Of a stretch of DNA of 64,000 nucleotides, positions 1-9,351 are shown in pieces. Source of the stretch: Hesseltinella vesiculosa (lineage: Eukaryota; Mucoromycota; Mucoromycetes; Mucorales; Cunninghamellaceae). The DNA lies in the NCBI GenBank assembly GCA_002104935.1, contig MCGT01000027.1:1-64000 (forward strand), read 5' to 3'. A program made the position numbers and the translations under genes. The notes beneath the pieces were generated by a model, which was not told the origin of the DNA, searched no databases, and saw nothing but the letters and a program-made list of their open reading frames with translations. Position 1 is the first letter of the stretch; every line of letters starts with the position of its first letter.

Positions 1-904
1 ACCTAGACCAACGCCACTAGCATCAGTAGTTAATATTTGAACAGCACCACGTGATGGGAAGGCCAGCAAGGGAGGTGTTGTGAGAGTAACTTTGATCATT
101 TCGAAAGCACCTTGTTGTTCAGGGCCCCAGGCAAACGGTATGGATTCCTTGAGTAGTTGAGATATAGGGCGGAGTTTCCGCGCATAGTCGTTTACAAACC
201 TACGGTAATATCCAGTCATTCCCAAAAGTGATCTTACCCCATCCTTGTTCACCGGAGCTGGCAACTCTATGATTTTAGCCAAGTTGCGGGGGTGTGGAGA
301 CAACCCTTTTTTGCCGACCACATGGCCAAGATATTCTACGCTTTGTTTTCCAAATTCACACTTTGCCAACTTCAATTTCAATCCTGCTTCAGTGCATCGT
401 TCGAAAATGAATTGAAGGTGTCCTAGGTGTTCCTTTTCCGTTTGGGAGTAAACAATAATATCATCGACAAACACGTAGGCAAAAGATCCAATGGCGGTTC
501 CCAAAATTTGCGACATCACCCTTTGAAAAGTGGAGGGGGCATTTGTTAACCCAAAAGGCATCACCAGGAATTCATAGGTTCCATATTTAGTTGTAAATCC
601 TGTCAGCGGAATTGAGTCAGCGTCCATCGGAACTTGCCAGAAACCAGATGCTGCGTCCAGCGTCGAAAATATACACGCATCTCCTAGAGCATCGATAATG
701 TCGTCGATGTGGGGTAAAGGAAAGGAGTCCTTGACCGTCACCGCGGTTCAGCTTCCTGTAGTCCACGCACATTCTGAGTTCTCCTGTCTTCTTCGCTACA
801 AAAATTACAGGGGCTGCATACAGTCCTTGGGAAGGCTGGATTAATTTTTCTGCCAACAAATCATTCAGCGTGCTCTTGAGCACGTCGTCTTGTTCCCAGG
901 TCAA
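1..904 (-). pseudogene. broken reverse transcriptase / RNase H of retrotransposon
   Basis: The minus-strand sequence encodes a Ty3/gypsy reverse transcriptase. The fingers segment AAPVIFVAKKTGELRMCVDY lies at about 770-830. The catalytic box FVDDIIVYSQ lies at about 445-475, with both aspartates present. The region then runs into the connection domain and the RNase H start (TTDASGVGLG) at the window edge. One extra base at about 745-746, just after YRKLN, shifts the frame, so RT is split into two frames (904-617 and about 745-1). The rest of RNase H and the integrase lie outside. The copy is therefore non-autonomous unless sequencing error explains the insertion. Confidence 0.8.
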
Positions 905-1060
905 TCTGTACGGCTTCCTGCGATAGGCCTATCTTCGTTAACCATAATGGTATGGCAGAAATCAGTCACTAAACCGGGACCAGTTTGTTCGACGAAACAT
1001 GCTAGGTATCGGGTCACTAGATCATGGACAGCCTGGTTGTCGGACTTGATAATTGCGCCC

Positions 1061-1808
1061 TCAGATCCGTCGGTCCCAATTGTTTTTTTTTTTCAACTTT
1101 TTCTTTCGTTGATCCATCCCCACTGCCAACTTCCATCCCGATGTTTTGTCGACTTCGACTCCATCCCCACTGCCCCAATACAGTATGTCCTTAATACTAC
1201 CAACTTCGGGAGTCGAGCTTGGAGTAGCGATATGATATATGCGCGATAGCACTGCAGGATCATTTTCACAAACGCAACCTCTTATCAGTAAGTTTTGTTC
1301 AGGTTCCTTACATACTGGCAACTTGAGTTCCAAGGTGGCAGGTAATGGCGTAGCTTCATAGCGTTGTAACCATGGCATACCCAATAGTAATAGGTCATCG
1401 TTGCGGTCTTGTACAATCATGTTATCAGGGCGTTTGTAACCAGCCACTTCGATGGGGACCCCATGGCAGAGACCACCCGGTTTTGTTGTCGACTGGTCCA
1501 AATTCTCCACGGTGAAGTTCATGTCGCCATCCACCACCAGTCCAAGACGATGCACTAGCGCGGAACTGATAACGGAAAGTGCTGCACCAGTGGTCTACCA
1601 CGGCTTGTAGTGGTTTACCAAGGATCGTAACAGGGACAGAGAACGGCAATAGTTTTTTCATCTCCTTCCCGTCTGCTATACTCAATACGTCTTCATAGTC
1701 ATCGTCTTTTAGGGAAATTGTTCCACGATTCTTCCACGTCACTTTCCACTTCAGAGTATTCAGCGTCACCGTCTTCATCAAAAACTGAATCATCGTCAAA
1801 AGAGTCAT
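1061..1808 (-). pseudogene. broken aspartic protease region of retrotransposon pol
   Basis: Two overlapping minus-strand frames together cover a retropepsin-like domain. The upstream frame (1808-1425) reaches the conserved strand before the active site (VTILGKPLQAVVD). The downstream frame (1555-1061) carries the second half, including LLLLGMPWLQRY, which matches the hydrophobic LLG-M-W motif of gypsy proteases. An extra base at about 1592-1593 falls inside the codons of the catalytic D-T/S-G triad, so the active site is destroyed by frameshift. The protease would normally cleave the Gag-Pol precursor. The 3' end runs into low-complexity poly-T near 1080-1090. Confidence 0.7.
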
Positions 1809-2199
1809 CGTCTACGTCTTCTACGGCTACAGCGACGTTAATGCGGGTAGGGTTGGCCTTGAACGGTGAAGGAGCAGCACCTGTGTCAGTTATCGCAGCG
1901 GGCATCACAGGGCGTTTGGCGTTTCGACCATGGCAGTAACGGATACCATCCACCACGTCTTTCGCCAGTTTTTTGTCTCTGGCGAGGATCTGCGCGAGGG
2001 ATACACCACCTGGTCCAGCCGTCGTATTTTGCATCACATTCCAAATGTCAACTGGGGGCACATCCACCTGTAGACGACGGAGAGGACCTCTTTGTTTCGG
2101 TTTCCCATCAGGGGTAGGCGGCACGTCCTTGATCACCAACTTGCCTGTGGCGTCAGTGTGTCCTCGTCGCTTCCTATGTTTTGCATTGTACACCTTCAC
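1699..2199 (-). CDS. retrotransposon linker ORF between Gag and protease
   Basis: This is a 166-residue ORF in a different frame from gag. It begins with a basic segment (KHRKRRGH), continues with a predicted helical region around the segment VDIWNVMQNTTAGPG, and ends in a strongly acidic tract (VEDVDDDSFDDDSVFDEDGD). It probably belongs to the N-terminal part of the pol polyprotein. I know no function for it. The change of frame between gag and this ORF may reflect programmed frameshifting or decay, and I cannot tell which. The next ORF (1425-1808) overlaps it in another frame, so at least one further break separates it from the protease. Confidence 0.5.
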   Translation of the reverse strand: MKVYNAKHRKRRGHTDATGKLVIKDVPPTPDGKPKQRGPLRRLQVDVPPVDIWNVMQNTTAGPGGVSLAQILARDKKLAKDVVDGIRYCHGRNAKRPVMPAAITDTGAAPSPFKANPTRINVAVAVEDVDDDSFDDDSVFDEDGDAEYSEVESDVEESWNNFPKRR

Positions 2200-2297
2200 A
2201 CCTTGTATTGCGCGTATTTGCGTCTCACTAAGGAAATTTTGGGAAGTGTAAGCGTCGTCATCGTTTTTTTTTCGCTATTTATTTTTTTTTGTCACGA

Positions 2298-3323
2298 TCA
2301 TCCGTCGTTCTTATCGGGATAGTTGGGGGTTGTAGGACAATAGGTATCCCTTGGTCTATTGTCCCTGGTCTTTTCCCGGACCTTGATGTTGTTGGTAAGG
2401 ATCACCACGGTTTTGACGGGGAATGGGCAGTTGCGCACAAAATGGTTGGGATCGCCGCAGTTGTGACAGGTCCAGCCGTTTCCTTGTTGGCGGGAAGGTT
2501 GGAATGGACCACGTGGGGTGTTGCGAGAAGGACCAGATTCATAGCGTTGGCCATAATCTTGAGGTACTTGATAACGTCGCGCTGGTGCTTGGGTGGGACG
2601 GGGAGTGAAGTGGACCTTGAGCTTGCCGAGCGCGTCGGCTAAATTGTCCATCGTGTCAGTGATGCTTTCATTATCTCGGCTTGGTAGATACCACTGTTTC
2701 TCTTGATCCATAGGAGTTGAGTATGGGGAAGGATCTTGTTGCTCTCGATAATCTTGATTTTGCAAACTTCCATGATGGTTGGTGCGGCCATATTTGCTCA
2801 TGATGATTTCTTCCTGACGGGCATAACTAATGGCTTCGTCGTAGGTGGTAGGGCGGCTGCGTTCCACCCACTTGGCTAGTTCCCAATTTAGTGACTTAAT
2901 CAAATGACGTTTCTTTTCGCTATCATTTGTGATATCGAGACGAAAGAAAAGTTCTTCGAGAGCTAATTTCAAGGCAGAGACCGACAACGTGTCTTGTTTC
3001 ATGGAATCCAACTTCCTACGCCAACTTTCTTCCAGGTCGCTTGGCACAAACGTTTCCTTGAATCTTGCAGTGAAGGCGGCCCACGTTTCCGGCTTTTCCA
3101 TTTTCTTGTCATATTGGGTCGCAGCAGCGCCTTTCAAAAACGTAGGTGCTACCTTGAGCCTCTGTTCCTCAGTTAGGTCTAAGGCATCCATCCAGGTTTC
3201 CATATTTCGTAACCACAACATTGGGTTTTCCAATTGAGGGTCGCCTTTGAAGCTGTCGGGCTTGTCAATTAAGTTGTACAATTCGATTGAGTTGGTCATG
3301 ATTGGTACGATGTAAAGTGTCAA
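2298..3323 (-). CDS. gag: retrotransposon Gag-like capsid/nucleocapsid protein
   Basis: This is a 341-residue ORF starting at the minus-strand ATG at 3323. The N-terminal two thirds reads like the Retrotrans_gag family: a tryptophan-rich segment with WAAFTARFKETF, then helices ending near the segment SYARQEEII. The last part is basic and Gln/Arg-rich and holds one CCHC zinc knuckle (CHNCGDPNHFVRNC, spacing C-X2-C-X4-H-X4-C) that would bind element RNA. The frame is intact end to end, unlike the downstream pol region. The protein would form the capsid-like particle of the element. It is the best preserved part of the copy, so this insertion may not be very old, or the ORF may still be under constraint. 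Confidence 0.85.
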   Translation of the reverse strand: MTLYIVPIMTNSIELYNLIDKPDSFKGDPQLENPMLWLRNMETWMDALDLTEEQRLKVAPTFLKGAAATQYDKKMEKPETWAAFTARFKETFVPSDLEESWRRKLDSMKQDTLSVSALKLALEELFFRLDITNDSEKKRHLIKSLNWELAKWVERSRPTTYDEAISYARQEEIIMSKYGRTNHHGSLQNQDYREQQDPSPYSTPMDQEKQWYLPSRDNESITDTMDNLADALGKLKVHFTPRPTQAPARRYQVPQDYGQRYESGPSRNTPRGPFQPSRQQGNGWTCHNCGDPNHFVRNCPFPVKTVVILTNNIKVREKTRDNRPRDTYCPTTPNYPDKNDG

Positions 3324-3764
3324 AAAGAAAAAAAAACGAGGTAGATGTCTGGAAAAGTATACGGTTCAAGTCGGGGTTCGGAAGGGAAGCGAAGAAGTAA
3401 AAGTGTAAAGAAGAAAAAAAGATGTCGTGCGGTCACTGTTGCAGTAGGTAGTTGTAATAATAAAATTGTGTATGCTCCTCTCCTCCACCAAAATGATATG
3501 ACGGCACGTGTGGGTGTATAGGGAAAAGGGTTTCGGACTGCAGGAATAGAACAAAAGTACGGGTTTTCTCCTTCTTTCTGTTGACCTTTCACTTCCGCTT
3601 CAAAACGTCAAAAAGAGATGTGTTTAATCAGGGTTCAGATGTCAAAAAATAAAATAAGAATTGGAAGCGGAGAGAGAAAAAAACAAAAAAGGGAAAAGGA
3701 AAATGGCCAATCACAATTATTCGGCAATTCGGGCCGAATCGGGCGCCGAACTGCCGATTTCACA
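3324..3764 (-). repeat. putative 5' LTR and leader of the retrotransposon
   Basis: This is the non-coding stretch between the gag start and the inferred element end. It contains AT-rich DNA and, at 3722-3758, GC-rich short palindromes. The outer end reads TGTG on the minus strand, as LTR starts usually do. I could not identify a primer-binding site or the inner LTR boundary with confidence. A second LTR copy is needed to confirm the limits. Confidence 0.35.
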
Positions 3765-3797
3765 ACAAGGCCCTTTCTACGGTCTATCATTCATCAA

Positions 3798-3869
3798 GTC
3801 GGAATAGTATAGTGGTTAGTACTCCACGTTGTGGCCGTGAAGACCTGGGTTCGATTCCCAGTTCCGACA
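3798..3869 (+). tRNA. tRNA-His (anticodon GTG)
   Basis: A complete 72-nt cloverleaf. The 7-bp acceptor stem GTCGGAA pairs perfectly with TTCCGAC and is followed by discriminator A at 3869. The D-arm segment contains AGTGGTTAGTACT (internal A box). The anticodon GTG is at 3831-3833 in the loop TTGTGGC. The T arm has GGTTCGATTCC (B box). There is no intron. T-runs just downstream (about 3918 onward) could terminate RNA polymerase III. CCA is not encoded, as expected for a nuclear eukaryotic tRNA. Confidence 0.95.
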
Positions 3870-4922
3870 AGCGATCCTGGGATTTCCCGGGCTTCATCCT
3901 TTTGTCTCCTTCAGGACTTTTTTTATTTGCCCTGCCTTTGGCTTCTTTTTTTTTTTTTTTTTTTGGTGGTTAGGATCGATTGACCTTTGTGTTATTGCCG
4001 TCATGGTCTATTTTTTTGGTGCTTTGGTGAAAAATGCGTTGGCCCATGGAGGCTGAGAAACAACTCTGGTTTGCCCTTCGTCTGCTATTTGCCTAACAAC
4101 ACACGGCCTTTTTTTTATGTGCGATATTAAGTGTCGACGACAACGCCAGTATAATGGTTAAAAAAAAATAACAAGGAAAGAAAATAGGTGATCCAGGAAG
4201 CAAATGAGGACAGCTGGGTAGGTGGACGTTTCCATAAAAGGTAATCCTCGCAGCCGTTGGTTTTTTTTTTCTTTTTTTTTTGCGCACCACCCCTTGGATT
4301 TAACCCAAACGCTGCAAGGTGCTAGTATAAAATCCACTTGGTCAACATGTCTTTAATTCGGTGATCGAGAACAACCAAAAGTGGCTCAGGCTTGGTTTCT
4401 TTTTTTTTTTGAGAGAGAGACCGACAGTATGAGACGGTGCAATGGAATCTTCCTAGTTTGTGGGTTTATACATATTCGTTACCGGGCGACCTCATCAAAT
4501 GAACTTTCTTCTTTTTCTGTATCGTCATCATTCGCAAATTCGTGCACCCATGCAAATTTAGTATCGTTCCAATTAGCTAGAAAAAGTGCTGCAGGACACA
4601 CTAGGCTTTTTTTTTTTTTTTTTTTTTTGCAAGAGCAGTTGATGGACAGACGAATGGGAAGGGTAGCACAGAGGAGCAAATGTGATTTACCTATTTTATT
4701 TTAAAATAGTTCAATGGTGTGCCAGGCGCCAGAAAAAGTAAAGACCAGCAGCGGTATCGCGCCATGATTTTTTTTTTGTGCTCCGGCACCCTTTTCTCTC
4801 ACTTTTTTGACTTGTTGCAGCGTATCTGTTCTCTTGACTGGTGATTGCGTTAGCTAATACCCCACTGATCTAGAGAGATACATCGTAGAGAAATACCACC
4901 ATTGCTCAAGAAGGGAAGGACC
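3870..4922. other. intergenic, no gene seen
   Basis: About 1.05 kb between tRNA-His and EME1. It contains several T or A runs of 8-20 bases (for example 3949-3964 and 4610-4628) and only short ORFs that look like chance frames. The last 150 bases before the EME1 start are the likely promoter. I recognise no specific element. Confidence 0.6.
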
Positions 4923-7058
4923 ATGACTGACAGCCAGGTACATTCAAGACCTCTGCACAATCCAACGGATTCGTCAAGTGTCGCTAACGCTCTTCTGCTG
5001 GTTCTTATATAGGAAACCAAAGTAGCATCAAACCAAGTTGTGGTGATTCTTGATTCAGACGATGATCTTGAATGTGGACCAATGGCCTCAATGTAAGTAT
5101 GCATCTAACTGACATCTCGTTTGCTTGCTGATTCCAGGGTTTTTTTTTTTTTTTTTTTTTTTTTTGAATGTCGGTGTGTGATAGGACAAAGACGGTCAGG
5201 ACCAGCTTGTCGAATGATGGCAAGGGAGGGAAAGCAATGTCGCCGATTCATATACCTTCATCTTTGTCGATTGGATCGCAGGCATCTTCTCAGCAATCAC
5301 AGAAAATCGCGGGCGTATCTAGTCAGCCGTTATACGTGGACCAGCACTGCGAGCTACTTGACGAGTTGTACGACAACACTAACGCACCCGAACCGTTCCT
5401 CGATGATATTTTCGGCAACGATGTCATTAGGGACGAGAACAAAAGGCAGGCACCAGAGCCATCGCGAGGCGATAACGACTCGGACGATTCGCTGCCTTCG
5501 ATGGGCGATCTCTTATCCAGTATTGGTGCTGGTCACGCTTCCAAGAAAAGCCGCACGGTCAAAGGAAAGGGTCGGGCAACAAGCTCTCAGATCTCCTATG
5601 ATGACAGTGATGTACTGACATCGTCTGCCATGGAAGTTACTGACAACTGGGAAAATGACAAAACTGTAGCCTTATCCATCGCTGCGACAGTAAGGAAAGA
5701 GAGAAAAGTGACACAGATACACTCACCGGCTATTATTTTTTTAAACAAAATCAGGACAAGGAGATTAAAGCAATGGAACGGAAAAGGGCTCGAGAAACAA
5801 AGGAGCAACAGCGCAAGGCTAAGGCCGAAGCAAAAAAGCAGAAGGAACGGGACAAGGAGAATGAACGCCGAGTCATGGAAGCCAACCGTCTGACGCAGGA
5901 CCGATCACATTTAGTCAAGGAAATGGTGTTTGTGGTGCACGACGCGGAGTTTATGAAGACGAAGCAAGGGGTGCTACTGCGGACGATGCTGGAAAAAGGC
6001 GATGTGTCACTCAGGATCCTGGCGTCGCCTCCATCGGCTGTGCATTGTACGATGACATGGCAACAGAAGCGGATGTCTCTTTGGGATCACAGCTCACAAC
6101 AGTTCATTCCATTTCAAAACCAAGAAACACGCATGATGAATGTGGACTCGGTGCTTTTGTTCGTGACGATTGATCAGCTGGTAGTGATCATTCAGGAAGA
6201 AGCAGTGGATAGCTGGATCGATCAGCAACAGGCGGCTGCCCCAGGGAAGCAGCTCTTTTTAATGGTGGAAGGCTTGCAAAAATACTACAAGAAGCAGCTC
6301 AACATGCAACGACGCCAGTTTACCACTCGTGTGCTGGAGAACATGCACAGCCAGAATGGCAACAATGATACCCCCGGCTCTCAGCCCTCGCAAGAAACGT
6401 CGTCACGTGCCAGGAGCCGGTCTTCCCGAGCAGCTGCGTCGGAACCCACCCTGGTCCATCATGACATAGTCGAACAAGTGCTGGCCCACCTGCAAATGTT
6501 CAAGGACATCATGGTGATTGAAACAAGCAGCATCGAGGAATCAGTGGCTGGGATGATGAATCTTGCCACGGACCTGGCCCGAGCTCTCTACAAGTAAAAG
6601 CTGAGAGACGGAGAGGAGTGGGTGCAGGCTGTTTATCTTTTTTTTTTTTTTTTTATTCTCTCGTGATTTCCAGGAATGCTATGACAAGCAGGCAGTGGCC
6701 AGGACCGTCTGCAACGGGTGTAGAGCCTTACCACGTGTGGAATTTGATGCTTCAAGAAGTGCAGCTTTGCACGTCTGCCATGGCGAGGACCATTGCCGAC
6801 GCGTATTCAACCCCGTTGCTCTTGTACCATGATTATTTGGATCTGCAAAGCGAGCAAGAAAAGGGAGAGCTGTTGTCCGAGTTGGAGGTATATGCCCCCG
6901 TCTGATACGTTTTTTTTTTTTACGGTGATTGATCCATTTTATTATCCTAGATTCAAGGCAATAGAGCCCATGGCCGGGATCGCTATGTTAGTAAATTCAT
7001 GTCGAAAAAAGTGCACCAAATCATGACTTCGGATGATCCTGAGGAAGTTATCTCTTAA
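4923..7058 (+). CDS. EME1: crossover junction endonuclease subunit EME1-like
   Basis: This is probably the non-catalytic partner of Mus81, in the XPF-family structure-specific nuclease that resolves replication and recombination intermediates in the nucleus. Six exons join in frame: 4923-4937, 5013-5092, 5185-5689, 5755-6593, 6674-6887 and 6951-7058. They give 586 residues. The N-terminus is disordered and has a hydrophobic-acidic VVVILDSDDD motif, which may bind SUMO. A Lys/Arg/Glu-rich coiled stretch lies near residues 205-240, followed by an ERCC4-like fold with VFVVHD and LMVEGLQKYYKK. The C-terminus (ending TSDDPEEVIS) fits the helix-hairpin-helix end. The catalytic GD-ERK motif of Mus81 is absent, which favours EME1 over MUS81. 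The start was chosen because all splice phases then agree. Confidence 0.85.
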
Positions 7059-7322
7059 GCGCATCCCAGTCGAATAAACGTGGTTTTTTCTTTGTGCGGA
7101 TGCATGTTGAATCCAATCGGTGGCTCAATTTTTTTTTTGTTAGCTGTCCAATTGGAATGGCAAAAAGTCTGGATTGGTGAATGTCATGTTTTTTTTTTAA
7201 TGGAGGTCTAAATCAAAAAATGAAGCACAGGTACAGCAATGAGAGGGGAGGAAATAAAAAAAAAAGAGAGGAGAGGTATTATTATCCATTCCGTCAAAGA
7301 GAATCGAAAAAAAAGAGGATGT
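7059..7322. other. intergenic between convergent EME1 and PAM16
   Basis: 264 bp shared by the 3' ends of two convergent genes. It has A/T runs and presumably both polyadenylation regions. I see no gene. Confidence 0.6.
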
Positions 7323-7957
7323 CTATGCAGATGGAGGTGGCGTTGTGGAGTCCTTGTTGGCTTGATCCTGAGGAGGGTGTTCAGACTGCAGTTTTTGTTG
7401 TTCAGCTTGTTGTGCCTTGAATTCGTCGCCTCGCTCCAGCTCAAAGCGCTCTCTGGCTCGGACAATCTTGGACTGCAAGTAAAAGGATCCACCCTTGGCA
7501 GTTTCGTTGACATTGAATAAATGTTCATAATTCTAGGCATCGGGTAGAATAAAAAGAGAGGTCAGGCTATGAAACACTGGCAGCTTCCATGAGCTTACCT
7601 TTGTCAGCTGGGCAAGATCGGCCTCTTTGGAAATATTCAAGATTTGACAGGCTTCTTCCATGGACATGCCGGTTTTCTTGGTCAGAGCATCGACGACACC
7701 TTCCTTGGCACTGCCTCTACCAGCAGCAGCAGCACCACCGCCAGCAGCAGCATCTTTTTAGAGAGAAAGTCATGAGCATTGTGGCATCGATTTTTAAGAA
7801 AAAAAAACATACTAGCAGCAGCTTGTTTGTAGGCTGCAAAAAAGGCTCGGCCAACCACGGTTCCTACACTAACCAGAACTTGTGCGATAATACGACCAGA
7901 CTACAACATGCACATGTTAAAGGTGTTTTCATGGATCTCTTTTTGAAGATTTACCAT
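7323..7957 (-). CDS. PAM16: presequence translocase-associated motor subunit PAM16/TIM16
   Basis: PAM16 is a J-like regulator of mitochondrial Hsp70 on the matrix side of the TIM23 import motor. It pairs with PAM18 and restrains that protein's J domain. Four exons on the minus strand (7957-7955, 7900-7813, 7753-7599, 7532-7323) give 151 residues, close to the family's usual size. The N-terminus ([20 protein letters not shown]) is the membrane-associating segment. An Ala/Gly-rich linker follows. The J-like domain has [13 protein letters not shown] and [10 protein letters not shown], then [20 protein letters not shown]. The HPD motif of true J proteins is absent, as expected for PAM16. The first coding exon is only the ATG and is followed at once by an intron. 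Phases of all exons agree. Confidence 0.9.
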
Positions 7958-8030
7958 AATGTAAAAACGTCGAACTGAAAAAAGCAATGGGGAAGAAGAG
8001 GAAAAAAAAAAAATCCTTTGATCGGAAATT

Positions 8031-8865
8031 CTATATCCGACAGACAGGAGCTGGCGGTTTTTTATCCCTTCTTTTTCTTGTCCCTCTTATTCTTGCAATT
8101 GCGAGCCATTGCAGGGATGGGTTTCGGTTTTCTTTGGTGTACTTCTTCCCGCCATTCATGACTACATTGGCAGCAAAAGCCACGGCGCGCTGGCCGCCCC
8201 GATAGCCATTAAACCGTTGAATGGAGAAATTGATGTCATAAATGGTAGCGATGACACCGATGTGGGTGAGGATCAGGCGGACACGTTTCAAGGTAGAGAA
8301 TGGTATTCACGGTCATCTTTGTTGGAAGGCTTGATTCAAAGGCCTTGAAGGTGGTGGTCACCCCATCCACAACCATTTCCATGGCAGTCTTTGTCGCATC
8401 TAGTTTTTTGGCACGCTGTTTGGAACCAGATTGGGCAGTGAATTCCGCGCTTGTCACCCTTTTCATGGGTAAGTCCCGTGTTGCAGTAGGACGGGTGTCA
8501 AGGGAATCAGGGTGCAGGCAGGAACATCCCGGCGTGACTTGGCTCTGTTGACCATGCTGTTCACCAGGTAGATCATTGACACTAGGCAGTTGGACATTTG
8601 TCGCTTGTGAGATGGTGACTCAGCGACCGGGGTCAATGGTACTGATCGCAAATTCTTGCGATCCTCGTGCGTCCAAAGGCGGCAAGTCTGTGAGTTCCAC
8701 GTCCTTGATTGGTGTCGGAAGCTTCATGGTTGAGACGGTAAAATTCACCTCTATGCCGTTGGTAGACACCACTTCAAGAGGATCATGCGTTAAGGGGAAG
8801 GACAAATCAGCAGCACTGCAAAAAAAAAAAAAAAAAGAAAAAAAAAGTGAGCAAGTGTGCCCACG
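8031..8865 (-). pseudogene. frameshifted relic of an unrecognised protein gene
   Basis: Minus-strand frames line up into one protein-like sequence of about 260 residues that is interrupted three times. The first part (from a likely 3' splice site near 8818) contains LSFPLTHDPLEVVSTNG and LPPLDARGSQEF. It breaks near 8632 in a CCGGGG run. The second part (MSNCLVSMIYLVNSMVNRAK) breaks near 8465. The third part (AEFTAQSGSKQRAKKLDATK through LPTKMTVNTILYLE) breaks near 8290. The last part is very basic (about residues GYRGGQRAVAF to TRKRRDKKP). No introns with proper ends explain the breaks. I do not recognise the family. Upstream exons around 9045-9230 are possible but unproven. Confidence 0.45.
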
Positions 8866-9044
8866 CCAGGAAGTGAAGGCAATGAGCGGAGGTTGAATAG
8901 CGAAACAAATTCTTTTCTTCATTTTGAAAAAAAAGGCAACACTGCACAGCGTATTTGGGTGATCGGGTTGATGAGAAATTATGCACGAGTGCGTCTATTC
9001 ATGAATGATGATGGTGCTGAAAAAATCAGGTCGATTGGCAAAGG

Positions 9045-9110
9045 TCACCCAGCCAACTTTTGATCACTTGCGTCTTGACACGTCCGATTCCTCCGCTAAA
9101 AATACGAAAA
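9045..9110 (-). repeat. short dispersed repeat, copy 1
   Basis: On the minus strand this stretch starts TTTTAGCGGAGGAATCGGAC and ends AGTTGGCTGGGTGAC. The same two blocks, in the same order and spacing to within a few bases, recur on + at about 58311-58368 and on - at about 63074-63120, inside the two arms of the large inverted repeat. The blocks match nearly base for base and the middle is diverged. This suggests a small dispersed element or a remnant of one. Confidence 0.6.
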
Positions 9111-9351
9111 AATCGGCCATTTTGACCAGGGGACCCCCAGGTGATCGGACCAAAATCCACACTGCAAAAAAACACCCAACTCAGATTTTCCCTACCAATA
9201 CAAAATGATGAACAGTGATGGCGGGCATCCGGTACAGATGCGACAATGAAAAAAAGAGGGGTATGATAGGCTATTTTTTTTTAATTTTCATTCTAAAATA
9301 AAAAAATCAAATGCTTGTTTCGTAGATAGAGCCTATGAAAAGAGGGGCAGG

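Larger units (their letters stand above)
1..3764 (-). mobile_element. Ty3/gypsy-type LTR retrotransposon, 5' part, decayed
   Basis: A retroelement read on the minus strand runs off the left edge of the window. In transcription order it shows a capsid/nucleocapsid ORF with a zinc knuckle, an acidic linker ORF, an aspartic protease region, reverse transcriptase and the first residues of RNase H (ending in DASG) at the edge. Any integrase and 3' LTR lie outside. The order gag-PR-RT-RH is typical of Ty3/gypsy elements. Single-base insertions break the protease and RT frames, so this copy cannot make an intact polyprotein. The DNA from about 3324 to 3764 would hold the leader and 5' LTR. The minus-strand sequence starting TGTG at 3764 is a plausible LTR start, but I cannot prove it without the other LTR. 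The inferred end lies about 33 bp upstream of tRNA-His. Confidence 0.85.

Noticed and set aside
4923..7058. Calling the nuclease MUS81
   Set aside because: The catalytic GD-ERK motif is missing and the N-terminus has no HhH domain, so EME1 fits better.
8620..8922. The MKKRICF start as the true start of the relic gene
   Set aside because: It lies in front of a T-run and a good 3' splice site, so it is more likely intron sequence.
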